From assembly GCF_947492555.1 (NCBI RefSeq), contig NZ_CANLNE010000003.1:496001-560000 (forward strand): a stretch of DNA of 64,000 nucleotides, given 5' to 3'. Shown here piece after piece: positions 8,954 to 17,336 of the stretch. The stretch comes from an uncultured Roseobacter sp. (lineage in GTDB: Bacteria > Pseudomonadota > Alphaproteobacteria > Rhodobacterales > Rhodobacteraceae). The notes under the pieces were generated by a model, which made no database searches, was not told the DNA's origin, and saw only the letters and a program-made list of their open reading frames with translations. The position numbers and the translations under genes are program-made. Position 1 is the first letter of the stretch. The number at the start of each line of letters is the position of its first letter.

Positions 8954-10561
8954 TCAGGCCATCATTTCCTTGGTGGCGGTCAATGTCACATCCGGATAGT
9001 CACGCGCAACGCGGTCGATATCCCACTGCAAGCGGGTCAGATACACAATGTCGCCATCATGATCGTGCGCGATATGTTGCTTGTTGCTTTCGCTAAATTT
9101 ATCAACGGCTTGCTTGTCGCCGCTGACCCAGCGCGCAGAGGTGAACTGGGAGGCCTCGAAACGCACCGGAAGCCCATATTCCAGCTCGATCCGGCTGGCC
9201 AGAACTTCGAACTGCAACTGTCCAACAACACCGACGACAAAGCCCGACCCGATGGAGGGTTTGAAGACCTTTGCCGCGCCCTCTTCGGCAAATTGCATCA
9301 GGGCTTTTTCAAGGTGTTTGGCTTTCAGCGGATCGCCCGCCCGCACGCCTTGCAGCAGTTCCGGCGCAAAAGAGGGGATGCCGGTAACGCGGATCGCCTC
9401 ACCTTCGGTCAATGTGTCGCCGATGCGCAGTTGCCCGTGGTTGGGGATGCCGATGATATCCCCGGCCCAGGCCTCTTCGGCCAGCTCGCGGTCACTGGCT
9501 AGAAACATCACCGGGTTGGTGATCGCCATTGGCTTCTTGGAGCGCACGTGGGTCAGTTTCATGCCCCGCTCAAAATGTCCCGAGGCCAGCCGCACAAAGG
9601 CCACGCGGTCGCGGTGTTTCGGGTCCATATTGGCTTGCACCTTGAAGACGAATCCGGCCACTTTTTTCTCTTCGGGCAGGATCTGGCGCGGCTCGGCCGA
9701 CTGGATCTGGGGCTGCGGACCGTAGGAGGCGATGCCCTCCATCAACTCCTTGACGCCAAAGGAATTGATCGCGGAGCCGAACCAGATGGGGGTGAGCGAT
9801 CCTTCGTGCATCGCGGCCATGTCGAGGGGGGGGAGCAATTCGCGCGCCATTTCCAGATCCTCGCGCAGCTTTTCCAGCAGCTCGGCGGGTACATGTTCTG
9901 CCAGTTTCGGGTCGTCCAGCCCATTGATCTCGACGCTTTCGGCGACCCGGTTGCGGTCCGCCCGGTCCATCAATTCCAAACGGTCGCGCAGGATATCGTA
10001 ACACCCCAGAAAGTCGCGCCCGACGCCGATGGGCCAGCTGGCCGGCGTCACGTCGATAGCGAGGTTCTCCTGAATTTCGTCAATGATCTCAAAGACGTCA
10101 CGGCTTTCCCGGTCCATCTTGTTACAGAAGGTCAGGATGGGCAGATCACGCATGCGGCAGACCTCAAAGAGCTTTTGCGTCTGGCTCTCGACCCCTTTCG
10201 CACCGTCGATGACCATAACCGCCGCATCCACTGCCGTGAGTGTGCGATAGGTGTCTTCAGAGAAATCGGAGTGGCCCGGCGTGTCCACCAGATTGAACCG
10301 GAACTCCCTGAAATCAAACGACATTGCCGAGGCGGACACGGAAATGCCCCTGTCTTTTTCCATAGCCATAAAGTCAGAGCGGGTGCGGCGGGCCTCGCCC
10401 TTGGCGCGCACCTGTCCCGCCATCTGGATCGCCCCGCCAAAGAGCAGGAACTTTTCCGTCAGCGTGGTCTTGCCCGCATCCGGGTGACTGATGATCGCAA
10501 AAGTGCGGCGGCGCGCGATTTCAGGCGGCAGATCGGGGCGGTTTTTGGTGGTGTCCAACAT
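8954..10561 (-). CDS. prfC: Peptide chain release factor 3
   Basis: This 535-residue translational GTPase recycles release factors RF1 and RF2 from the ribosome after peptide release. The G1 motif HPDAGKT is at residues 26-32, RGIS of switch I at 71-74 and DTPGH at 93-97. NKMD follows, then the elongation-factor-like beta-barrel domains and the RF3 C-terminal domain. The start at 10561 (MLDTTKNRPD) fits the family. A longer frame reaching 10684 adds a Cys/Pro-rich leader that overlaps the neighbouring gene and is not credible. Confidence 0.96.
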   Translation of the reverse strand: MLDTTKNRPDLPPEIARRRTFAIISHPDAGKTTLTEKFLLFGGAIQMAGQVRAKGEARRTRSDFMAMEKDRGISVSASAMSFDFREFRFNLVDTPGHSDFSEDTYRTLTAVDAAVMVIDGAKGVESQTQKLFEVCRMRDLPILTFCNKMDRESRDVFEIIDEIQENLAIDVTPASWPIGVGRDFLGCYDILRDRLELMDRADRNRVAESVEINGLDDPKLAEHVPAELLEKLREDLEMARELLPPLDMAAMHEGSLTPIWFGSAINSFGVKELMEGIASYGPQPQIQSAEPRQILPEEKKVAGFVFKVQANMDPKHRDRVAFVRLASGHFERGMKLTHVRSKKPMAITNPVMFLASDRELAEEAWAGDIIGIPNHGQLRIGDTLTEGEAIRVTGIPSFAPELLQGVRAGDPLKAKHLEKALMQFAEEGAAKVFKPSIGSGFVVGVVGQLQFEVLASRIELEYGLPVRFEASQFTSARWVSGDKQAVDKFSESNKQHIAHDHDGDIVYLTRLQWDIDRVARDYPDVTLTATKEMMA

Positions 10562-10646
10562 GAGCGAGCATATAGCGAGGCAGACCGGGCACAGCAAGCG
10601 CTGCGCTCTCGGTGGACAGGTAGGGTGGGCTTCAGGCCACCTGTGA

Positions 10647-11654
10647 TCAGCGCAGCGAGGCGCGACGCAGCAACTCGGCAGCATCTGGATGGTTCAACAG
10701 GTCCTTCTGCACGTCGAGCCCCCGCAACGTATCATGGTGCCGTTGAGGCTGCCCGTCCTGACCATTCTGTCCCAGCACAGGTGGCAGCAAGGGCGCCGTT
10801 CGGTCATCCACAAGCATGGATTCCGCCGCGATACCTTCGGCGTAGATGATCTGGTGGGTGTCAAACAGCAGTTGAAAATAGTCGATAAATCCGCCTTGTT
10901 GTACAGTCACGCTCTGCCCGTTGACCAGATGGCGGGCCTTGACCAGTAATTCCGAACGCCCAGCACCCAACCGATCCGTCCGCTGATAGATGAAAAGTCT
11001 GTGGTCCGGGCTCACAACCAGGTTTCGAGTGTTGTTAAGCGTGCCTGCCGCTATGCGAATCGGAGCAAACTCGCCTACCGCGCGTTGCGTGCTGTGCCCG
11101 ACCCAGCGGATCGGTTGCACCCCATCATCGCGGGTCAGTACCGGATCACCCGGCTGCAGCTCTTCGATCGGGCGCTGGCGGCCTGATCCCATGGTGATAT
11201 GCGTGCCGCGGGAAAAGGAGACACAGGCCACCTGCGCCAGTTTTCGGGCGGCATCGGACCTGTCGATCCCGACCAGTTGGTATTCGGTCTTGGGGACCAG
11301 CGGTGCCAGCGGCAGCGCAAAAACATCCTCCGCATGCCCATCAGCGCCTACTTGCACAAGGATCAGCACTTCGGTCACCGGAGCATCCTGTGACATCAAA
11401 GTGAGCGCACAGTCCAGGTGCACCTCGGCGCCCGGTGTGCCCAATTCAGTGTCCGTGCCGATGACCATTTCGTGGGTATGCGCCCGCAACAAGGCCAGCC
11501 GCGCGAGCTCGGCGCCCGACCGTAGCCCATAGATGTCATCCATGATCAGATCATCGGCAAAGCTCAGGCCGTCCCCTTCGTTCGCGCCGGAGATCACCAG
11601 TAAATCGGCAGCCCGCAAAACGGAAACGGATTGGCTGGTGGTGATCAGGGACAT
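10647..11654 (-). CDS. Hint-domain protein with Ser at the usual Cys position
   Basis: This 335-residue protein belongs to the stand-alone Hedgehog/intein (Hint) proteins common in roseobacters, whose role is unknown. The N-terminal 140 residues look like a beta-rich carrier region. The Hint domain follows with the recognisable features RPIEELQPGD (161-170), the TRDDG...IRWVG block and SPDHRLF. The usual first residue of the fold is Cys in a CFxxGT motif. Here it reads SFSRGT, so Ser146 occupies that position, with a Cys at 144. The gene lies downstream of a divergently read SDR and upstream of prfC on the same strand. Confidence 0.8.
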   Translation of the reverse strand: MSLITTSQSVSVLRAADLLVISGANEGDGLSFADDLIMDDIYGLRSGAELARLALLRAHTHEMVIGTDTELGTPGAEVHLDCALTLMSQDAPVTEVLILVQVGADGHAEDVFALPLAPLVPKTEYQLVGIDRSDAARKLAQVACVSFSRGTHITMGSGRQRPIEELQPGDPVLTRDDGVQPIRWVGHSTQRAVGEFAPIRIAAGTLNNTRNLVVSPDHRLFIYQRTDRLGAGRSELLVKARHLVNGQSVTVQQGGFIDYFQLLFDTHQIIYAEGIAAESMLVDDRTAPLLPPVLGQNGQDGQPQRHHDTLRGLDVQKDLLNHPDAAELLRRASLR

Positions 11655-11794
11655 CAGCGGCGGTCGCTTTCTTCAAGGTGCATCAGCGCATTAACCTAGA
11701 ATTGTGGCAGGTACCGGTCAACTTTCCGGTGTTTTACTGGTCTCCACCGCGTGCGAGGTGCTACGCATGCGATGAATCACGGGAGGAGCATGAC

Positions 11795-12574
11795 ATGGAT
11801 TTGGGTATTAATGGTAAACGGGCGGTTGTCTGTGCCTCTTCCAAGGGGTTGGGGTTTGGATGCGCCCAGGCTTTGGCGGCCGCGGGCTGCGATCTCATCC
11901 TGAATGCACGGGGTGCAGATGCGCTGGAAACTGCGGCCGACGCAATCCGCGCCGCCCACGGTGTGTCCGTTCAGACAGTGGCTGCGGACGTGACGAGCGA
12001 AGAGGGGCGCGCAGCCGTGCTCGACGCGGCGCAAGGCGTTGATATCCTTGTGAACAACGCTGGCGGCCCACCGCCCGGCATGTGGCACGACTGGGATCGG
12101 GATGATTTCATCAAGGCGCTGGATGCCAACATGCTGACGCCCATCGCGATGATCAAGGCGCTGGTGCCCGGCATGATGGAGCGGGGCTGGGGCCGGGTGG
12201 TCAATATCACCTCGCAATCGGTCAAGGCGCCGATCCCGCAACTGGGCCTCAGCAATGCGGCACGCACCGGGCTGACGGGCTATGTGGCGGGCACAAGCCG
12301 TCAGGTAGCGGGGTCCGGGGTGACGATCAACAACCTGCTACCGGGTATTCACGCAACCGACCGCGCCGAAGCGCTGGACGGCCCCGTGGCCAAGCGGGAA
12401 GGTATCACCATCGAAGAGGCCCGCGCGCGCCGCTCGGCCACCATCCCCGCCGGACGCTACGGCACCGCAGAGGAATTCGGGGCCACCTGCGCCTTCCTGT
12501 GTTCGCAGCACGCAGGGTTCATCGTTGGCCAGAACATCCTGTGCGATGGCGGCGCCACCAACGCCACGATCTGA
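11795..12574 (+). CDS. SDR-family oxidoreductase with altered active site
   Basis: This 259-residue Rossmann-fold protein is of the short-chain dehydrogenase/reductase type, with a SSKGLGFG nucleotide-binding loop near residues 15-22 and the NNAGG motif. The canonical Tyr-x-x-x-Lys catalytic pair is not visible. The corresponding segment reads LSNAARTGLTG, with Ser and Arg in place of Tyr and Lys. I chose the ATG at 11795 because GGGAGGAG at 11781-11788 gives correct spacing. A long upstream extension in frame lacks homology. The next gene starts 4 bases downstream and is probably co-transcribed. The substrate is unknown. Confidence 0.85.
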   Translation: MDLGINGKRAVVCASSKGLGFGCAQALAAAGCDLILNARGADALETAADAIRAAHGVSVQTVAADVTSEEGRAAVLDAAQGVDILVNNAGGPPPGMWHDWDRDDFIKALDANMLTPIAMIKALVPGMMERGWGRVVNITSQSVKAPIPQLGLSNAARTGLTGYVAGTSRQVAGSGVTINNLLPGIHATDRAEALDGPVAKREGITIEEARARRSATIPAGRYGTAEEFGATCAFLCSQHAGFIVGQNILCDGGATNATI

Positions 12575-12577
12575 TCC

Positions 12578-13696
12578 ATGGCGGAACGGTTTTCTCTCAA
12601 GGACGCGCTTTTCAACGCCGAGAGCGTCGGCCAGTTGGCTGGTGAATACGCAGGTGCTGTCCCCGGCTTTGATGCCGACAGGTTCAAGGCGGAGGCGCTG
12701 GCAGGATTTCCCGACCGTGAATTGATGGCGCGACTGGAGTGGCTCGCCGATTGCATCGAGACGCAGTTGGCCGATGACTTTCCGACCATGGCCGAGCAGC
12801 TGGAAGCCGCGATGCCCGCGCCATTGGACCCTGGCCTCAAAGACGACGACTTTGGTCAGTTCATTCACGCGGTGCCGGGCATTCTGGCCGTACGGCACGG
12901 GCTGGAGGATCATCGGGACCGGGCGATGGACCTGCTCTACCGGGCCACACAGCGGTTCTCGATGGAATTCTACATCCGCCCTTTCCTCAACCGCTGGACG
13001 GAGGCAACGCTCGCTGATCTGGAAACATGGGCCGTGGATCAGAACTACCATGTCCGGCGATTGGTGAGCGAAGGTACCCGTCCGAAACTGCCCTGGGCCA
13101 AGGCCGTGACGCTGACACCGGATCAGACCCTGCCGCTGCTCGACCGGCTGCAGGGGGATCCCACGCGCTATGTGACACGCTCTGTCGCGAACCATCTCAA
13201 TGACCTCTCCAAAACCCATGACGATCTGGTGCTCGGCAGGCTGTCGGCGTGGCAGGCAAAAGCGATCCAGACACCCAAAGAGTTGGATTGGATGACCCGT
13301 CACGCCCTGCGCACCCTGATCAAGCAGGGGCATCCGGGAGCGATGACTGCTCTGGGGTTTGACGGGGACGTGCCGGTCTCTGTCGCCCTTGATATCGAAA
13401 CGCCGCAGGTCGCAATGGGGGAGGCCTTGTGCTTTTCCTGCCGTGTCGCGGCGGAAGTCGATCTGCCGCTCCTTGTGGATTACAGGATCACCTTTGCCCG
13501 TCCGGGCGGCAAACAGGCGGCAAAAGTTTTCAAGCTGAAACAGGGCCAGAGCACACCGGCAAAACCCTTCGAGGTGCGCAAGGTTCACAAGCTGAAAGGC
13601 AACGCGACGACATTTACGCTGCACCCCGGCACACATCTGATTACGGTTCAGGTCAATGGCGTGGACCGCGCGCAGGCATCCTTTGAACTGGGCTGA
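12578..13696 (+). CDS. DNA alkylation repair-like HEAT-repeat protein
   Basis: This 372-residue protein is mostly helical in its first 265 residues and resembles the HEAT-like repeat DNA alkylation repair proteins (AlkC/AlkD group), which bind DNA to remove alkylated bases. Segments such as YHVRRLVSEGTRPKLPWA and TRYVTRSVANHLNDLSK are typical of this family. The last 100 residues look like a beta-sandwich, as found in AlkC-type proteins. It starts just after the SDR stop. I recognise the family by pattern, but activity on a given lesion cannot be read from the sequence. Confidence 0.8.
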   Translation: MAERFSLKDALFNAESVGQLAGEYAGAVPGFDADRFKAEALAGFPDRELMARLEWLADCIETQLADDFPTMAEQLEAAMPAPLDPGLKDDDFGQFIHAVPGILAVRHGLEDHRDRAMDLLYRATQRFSMEFYIRPFLNRWTEATLADLETWAVDQNYHVRRLVSEGTRPKLPWAKAVTLTPDQTLPLLDRLQGDPTRYVTRSVANHLNDLSKTHDDLVLGRLSAWQAKAIQTPKELDWMTRHALRTLIKQGHPGAMTALGFDGDVPVSVALDIETPQVAMGEALCFSCRVAAEVDLPLLVDYRITFARPGGKQAAKVFKLKQGQSTPAKPFEVRKVHKLKGNATTFTLHPGTHLITVQVNGVDRAQASFELG

Positions 13697-13841
13697 GGCA
13701 GGGCTTGGCCGCACCGGTTGAATCTCGGGCGGGACGATCTGCCTGCACCACGGAGGCGCGCGCGCGGCTGCAGTGCTTGCGGGCACGCCAAAGGGCTGAT
13801 AGCTCGTTATCCGATGAATTCTATCGGATTTGGACCGCCAC

Positions 13842-14924
13842 GTGACCACTCCCCCTGCACGGCTGGAAATCAGGAACCTGCGCCGCGTCTTTGACGGGCG
13901 CGCCGTGGTTGATAACGTCAGCATTGCCATTCAGCCGGGGCAGGTGACCTGCCTGCTGGGGCCCTCGGGTTGCGGTAAATCCACGACCCTGCGGATGATC
14001 GCGGGTGTGGAAATGCAGGACAGCGGCGAGATTTACGTGGACGGCCAGCTGGTCTGTGACACGATTTTCCGCCTGCCGCCGGAAAGGCGCGAGATCGGCC
14101 TGATGTTTCAGGACTTCGCCCTCTTCCCGCATCTCAGCGTGGCCGACAATGTGGCCTTTGGCCTGAAGGGGGCCACCAAAGTCCAGAAACGCGCGCGGGT
14201 AGAGGAGCTGCTGGAGCGGGTGGACCTGATGCGCTTCATTGATGGCTTTCCGCATCAGCTGTCAGGCGGGGAACAGCAGCGCGTTGCGCTGGCCCGCGCG
14301 CTGGCACCGAAGCCCAAGATCATGCTGATGGACGAGCCTTTCTCCGGCCTCGACAATCGCCTGCGCGACGGCATTCGGGACGAGACCCTGACCATCCTCA
14401 AGGAGGAGAACACCGCCGTCCTGCTGGTCACCCACGAGCCCGAAGAGGCCATGCGCATGGCCGATGAAATCGCTCTGATGCGCGACGGCAGGATTGTGCA
14501 GCAGGGCGCGCCTTATAACGTCTATACCCGACCGGTGGACCGCGCCGCCGTAGCGTTCTTTTCGGATGCCAATGTGCTGCGGGCCACGGTGAGCGGCGCC
14601 TTGGCGGAAACACCCTTCGGTCAGTTTCTGGCGCCCGGCGTGCCGGATGGCACGGATGTGCACATCGTTTTCAGGCCGCAACACCTGCGCATTGATTTCG
14701 ACCGGAACGGGCAGGGGCCCAAACCCACCGCGACGGACGGCACGGCGGCGCGCGGGGTTGTGCAGCGGGCGCGGTTCATGGGCAACGAAAGCCTCGTGGA
14801 ATTTGCGATGGATTATGATGGCTCTGTCCTGCGCGCGACGGTGCCCAATGTGTTCCTGCCGCAGCCGGGGACCGTCATGTGGCTGACGATCCGGCGCGAC
14901 AGATGCTTTGTATTCGATGCCTGA
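13842..14924 (+). CDS. ABC transporter ATP-binding protein, ferric iron/spermidine type
   Basis: This 360-residue ATPase has Walker A GPSGCGKST (40-48), the Q-loop, the signature LSGGEQQR and Walker B MLMDEPFSGLD. It then has a C-terminal TOBE-like regulatory domain of the kind found in FbpC, PotA and CysA. No permease or binding protein gene is adjacent, so the substrate is unknown and the partner must lie elsewhere. The start is uncertain: GTG at 13842 and TTG at 13830 are both in frame without a good ribosome binding site. Two Lin0512-family genes follow closely in the same direction. Confidence 0.85.
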   Translation: MTTPPARLEIRNLRRVFDGRAVVDNVSIAIQPGQVTCLLGPSGCGKSTTLRMIAGVEMQDSGEIYVDGQLVCDTIFRLPPERREIGLMFQDFALFPHLSVADNVAFGLKGATKVQKRARVEELLERVDLMRFIDGFPHQLSGGEQQRVALARALAPKPKIMLMDEPFSGLDNRLRDGIRDETLTILKEENTAVLLVTHEPEEAMRMADEIALMRDGRIVQQGAPYNVYTRPVDRAAVAFFSDANVLRATVSGALAETPFGQFLAPGVPDGTDVHIVFRPQHLRIDFDRNGQGPKPTATDGTAARGVVQRARFMGNESLVEFAMDYDGSVLRATVPNVFLPQPGTVMWLTIRRDRCFVFDA

Positions 14925-14945
14925 GGGGCGCAGAGGAGAATGGCG

Positions 14946-15296
14946 ATGACAAGACTGCTGGTGGAATTCGGCATGGGCACCTCGCTGCGGCGGGGCGACT
15001 ATACGCAGGCGGCGGTGCGTGGGGTGAAGGACGCCTTGTGGCATAATTCGATCAACCTGGCCGAGCTGTTCGGATTTGAGAAAACGGATATGCAAATCCG
15101 CGTCGACATCGGCGTCCAGAACCCCGATGCCGTCGATGTGGCGGAAGTGCTCAAGGTTTTTCCCTACGGCGATGCGCAGGTGCATGTGCAGCACGGCGGG
15201 CTGGATATTTCGCGCCCCGAGGGCGAGGGCAACCCGACGATCATGGCCAATGTGGCGCTGACCGTTGGCTTTGACATGGAGCGGGCCGATGGCTGA
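14946..15296 (+). CDS. Lin0512-family protein, copy A (motif altered)
   Basis: This 116-residue protein belongs to the small Lin0512 family of unknown function. It shares a plan with the next gene: an N-terminal EFGMGTSLRRGDYTQAA block, a predicted alpha/beta core and the V-x-V-D-I-G-V-Q-N-P-D-A-V-D-V stretch. At the position where the paralogue has DLHGQDYTKAA it has SLRRGDYTQAA, so the His-Gly and the Lys are lost. I use the ATG at 14946 because AGGAG at 14934-14938 is 7 bases upstream; the ATG at 14940 is too close to it. It overlaps copy B by 8 bases. Confidence 0.8.
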   Translation: MTRLLVEFGMGTSLRRGDYTQAAVRGVKDALWHNSINLAELFGFEKTDMQIRVDIGVQNPDAVDVAEVLKVFPYGDAQVHVQHGGLDISRPEGEGNPTIMANVALTVGFDMERADG

Positions 15297-15657
15297 GCAA
15301 CGTCTGATCATTGAAATGGGCATGGGCAACGACCTGCATGGGCAGGATTACACCAAGGCGGCCAAACGCGCGATCGAGGATGCGTTTCGCCATTCGTCGC
15401 TGCCGATCTTTGGCGTCGTTGGATTGGGGCACGATCAGATGCGGGTTCAGGTCACCGTCGGGGTGCAAGACCCCGAGGCCGTTGATGTGGACGCCCTCGT
15501 GTCTACCCTGCCGCGGGGCCGCGCAGAGGTGCGCGTGGTCAAGGGCGGGCTGAACGTCGGCACGGACACGGATGACCCGATTGTGATCGCGCAAGCCAGC
15601 GTGGAGGCCTTTTTGCCGCCGCAAACCGATTGGCGGCTGCGCGCTCAAAGCCAGTAA
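15289..15657 (+). CDS. Lin0512-family protein, copy B (motif intact)
   Basis: This 122-residue paralogue of the preceding gene keeps the block MGMGNDLHGQDYTKAA followed by a helix and HSSLP, which I take as the conserved family motif. The second half has GVQDPEAVDVDALV, aligned with the same stretch in copy A. Its ATG lies inside the end of copy A (8-base overlap), suggesting coupled translation and perhaps a heteromeric complex. No function is known to me. The arrangement behind an orphan ABC ATPase suggests a role linked to transport or to the imported compound, but this is inference. Confidence 0.82.
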   Translation: MAEQRLIIEMGMGNDLHGQDYTKAAKRAIEDAFRHSSLPIFGVVGLGHDQMRVQVTVGVQDPEAVDVDALVSTLPRGRAEVRVVKGGLNVGTDTDDPIVIAQASVEAFLPPQTDWRLRAQSQ

Positions 15658-15759
15658 TTTTTTTCGATAGTTTGGACTATTTTCGGACTTTATGCGTTAT
15701 CCCTTCACGGGCGCGCTGCATGTCGCGGGCGACCCAATGTTTGAAAAAGGACCAGTACG

Positions 15760-15990
15760 ATGAAAAAATTCGGTATTCTCAGCGCTTTGGGTGTGATGGC
15801 AGTGCTGCAGGCCTGTGCAACAACCCCGCAACAACAACGGCAGGTCGGATGCACCGGCGCCGGTGTCGCCGGTGCACTGGCCGGGGCTGCTGTTGGCAAT
15901 CAGCTGGGTGGCGGATCCGGCAGAGATATCCTGACCGCCGGTGGTGCGGTCGCGGGCGGCCTCGCCGGCAACAACGCGGCGGGCTGCTGA
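15760..15990 (+). CDS. Small glycine-zipper lipoprotein
   Basis: This 76-residue protein starts with a lipoprotein signal peptide (MKKFGILSALG...) and a lipobox ending LQAC at residues 16-19. The mature part is Gln-rich and then has Gly/Ala repeats (GAGVAGALAGAAVGNQLGGG and AGGAVAGGLAGNN), the pattern of glycine-zipper 2TM outer-membrane lipoproteins. Such proteins are usually membrane-associated and of undefined role. It stands alone, 100 bases after the Lin0512 pair, probably with its own promoter. Confidence 0.8.
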   Translation: MKKFGILSALGVMAVLQACATTPQQQRQVGCTGAGVAGALAGAAVGNQLGGGSGRDILTAGGAVAGGLAGNNAAGC

Positions 15991-16043
15991 GCGCAGAGCG
16001 TTACCATCCCGCGTTCCTTGCGCGGTGACCGATCTGCGATGCC

Positions 16044-16709
16044 TCAGGGCACGTAGTCGGCAAGCGTCTTTCCGGGCTCGTCGACAAAAAGCTCGGGAAG
16101 CGCGTCTGCTGTCTGGATCAGATCGACCCGGAACACGCGGAAATCATTGCGCAATTCGCACCATGATGTGAGCGTCCAGATCCGTCCCCAATACTCCATA
16201 TGCAGGGGGCGGATCGTACGCGTGGTCACCCGCGCCTCCTTGGAGGTATAGGTCAGGCGCAGTTTCTGTTTCGCCCGGATCGCCGCGCGCAGTGTCGGCA
16301 TATGGGCGAACCCGCGTGCGGCATCCGCGAAAGGGTAGACCGCAAATTTCCATTGATCCGCGTCGGCGATGGTCTTCGTGGGTAACACCGCATCGACCTT
16401 GTCCGCCAAGCTCAGGGCGGCAGCTTTCAGATCAGGGTCAGCGGCTTCCGCCACAATCGCCATGCCGAGGTTCAACGCCTCCAGCTCCGCCACGGTCAGG
16501 TTCAGCGGCGGCAGGCTGATCGCTTCGGTGATCATGTAGCCCACGCCACGTTCACCCTCCACCGGCACGCCAGAGGCCACGAGCGTGTCCATGTCGCGGT
16601 AAATCGTGCGGGTCGAGACTTCCAGGGTCTCCGCGATGTCCTGCGCGCGGTGCAGTTTCCCGTCGCGCAGGATCTGGATGATGTCAAAAAGGCGGTCAGT
16701 GCGACGCAT
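16044..16709 (-). CDS. YafY-type HTH/WYL transcriptional regulator
   Basis: This 221-residue regulator has an N-terminal DeoR-like winged helix (ILRDGKLHRAQDIAETL, VSTRTIYRDMDTL) and a C-terminal WYL-type ligand-sensing region with strands such as KLRLTYTS and the W-C-E-L-R-N-D-F-R-V-F-R-V-D segment. It lies 27 bases downstream of the small gene at 16737-17111 on the same strand and is probably in one operon with it. A 14-bp inverted repeat upstream of that operon (17155-17188) is a plausible operator for this regulator. Confidence 0.88.
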   Translation of the reverse strand: MRRTDRLFDIIQILRDGKLHRAQDIAETLEVSTRTIYRDMDTLVASGVPVEGERGVGYMITEAISLPPLNLTVAELEALNLGMAIVAEAADPDLKAAALSLADKVDAVLPTKTIADADQWKFAVYPFADAARGFAHMPTLRAAIRAKQKLRLTYTSKEARVTTRTIRPLHMEYWGRIWTLTSWCELRNDFRVFRVDLIQTADALPELFVDEPGKTLADYVP

Positions 16710-16736
16710 GGGCCGACCCTGCCACCGACCCGCCGT

Positions 16737-17111
16737 CTAGTCCATCTGCATCAGAACCGGCGCATGGCGCAACTGCGCTGATCCCTCCGCCATCATAGCA
16801 AAGAACGCAGCGAATTCAGGGCGTTCCATTGCCTGCGCTTCGGTAGCCTTGGCCGCTTCAAGCGACGTCCAGAGGATGTAGTCGGTCCAGAGGCCATTTT
16901 CATCCCGCGACAATTGACGGGACAGGACGGCACCGGTGTCGCGCAGGAAGGCTTCGGTCTTGCGCGCCGCCTGCAACAGGTCTTCGGTTTCGATGCCATC
17001 CCTGACGGTGTAGGTCACAATTTCGGCAACCGGCATCTGTGCCGTGCCGCCCCTGGCAGTATCCGCTGCCGCAAATGGTACAAAGGGGGTAAGACGCGTG
17101 AGTCTGCGCAT
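16737..17111 (-). CDS. Small alpha/beta protein, ABM-like, in operon with YafY regulator
   Basis: This 124-residue protein has a central region (IVTYTVRDGIETEDLLQAARKT...) and a C-terminal ILWTSLEAAKATEAQAMERP segment resembling a dimeric alpha/beta-barrel (antibiotic biosynthesis monooxygenase-like) domain. I base this on pattern only. The start at 17111 is supported by AAAGGAT with 8 bases spacing. The gene is the promoter-proximal partner of the YafY-type regulator and is likely controlled by it. The natural reaction, if any, is unknown. Confidence 0.7.
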   Translation of the reverse strand: MRRLTRLTPFVPFAAADTARGGTAQMPVAEIVTYTVRDGIETEDLLQAARKTEAFLRDTGAVLSRQLSRDENGLWTDYILWTSLEAAKATEAQAMERPEFAAFFAMMAEGSAQLRHAPVLMQMD

Positions 17112-17154
17112 GAACGTATCCTTTCTGTATCTTGCGTTCGACGTGGACATGGCA

Positions 17155-17188
17155 GACATCAACTGACATAAACCTGTCAGTTGATGTC
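17155..17188. promoter_or_regulatory. 14-bp perfect inverted repeat, candidate operator
   Basis: GACATCAACTGACA (17155-17168) and TGTCAGTTGATGTC (17175-17188) are exact reverse complements separated by 6 bases. The repeat is 43 bases upstream of the start of the minus-strand two-gene operon and 148 bases upstream of tatA. It has no T-tract, so it does not look like a terminator. A binding site for the WYL regulator encoded in the operon is the simplest reading. Confidence 0.6.
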
Positions 17189-17336
17189 CAGAGGCCGTGA
17201 TTTCTTGAATAAGTGACGGGTGTCCGAGGCCGTTTGGACGCATCAGCGCTTTCGGGATCTGCAGGATTTCCGTAGTTCTATAAGCGACTTGAGCGGGTCC
17301 CTGCTGTCGGGATTCGCACGATATGGGAGAAATGAC

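Noticed and set aside
12338-13930. Minus-strand open frame opposite the alkylation-repair-like gene (530 codons)
   Set aside because: It covers three plus-strand regions including an intergenic gap and shows no conserved pattern.
17155-17188. The 14-bp inverted repeat as an intrinsic terminator
   Set aside because: It is upstream of both divergent operons and has no T-tract on either side, so an operator is more likely.
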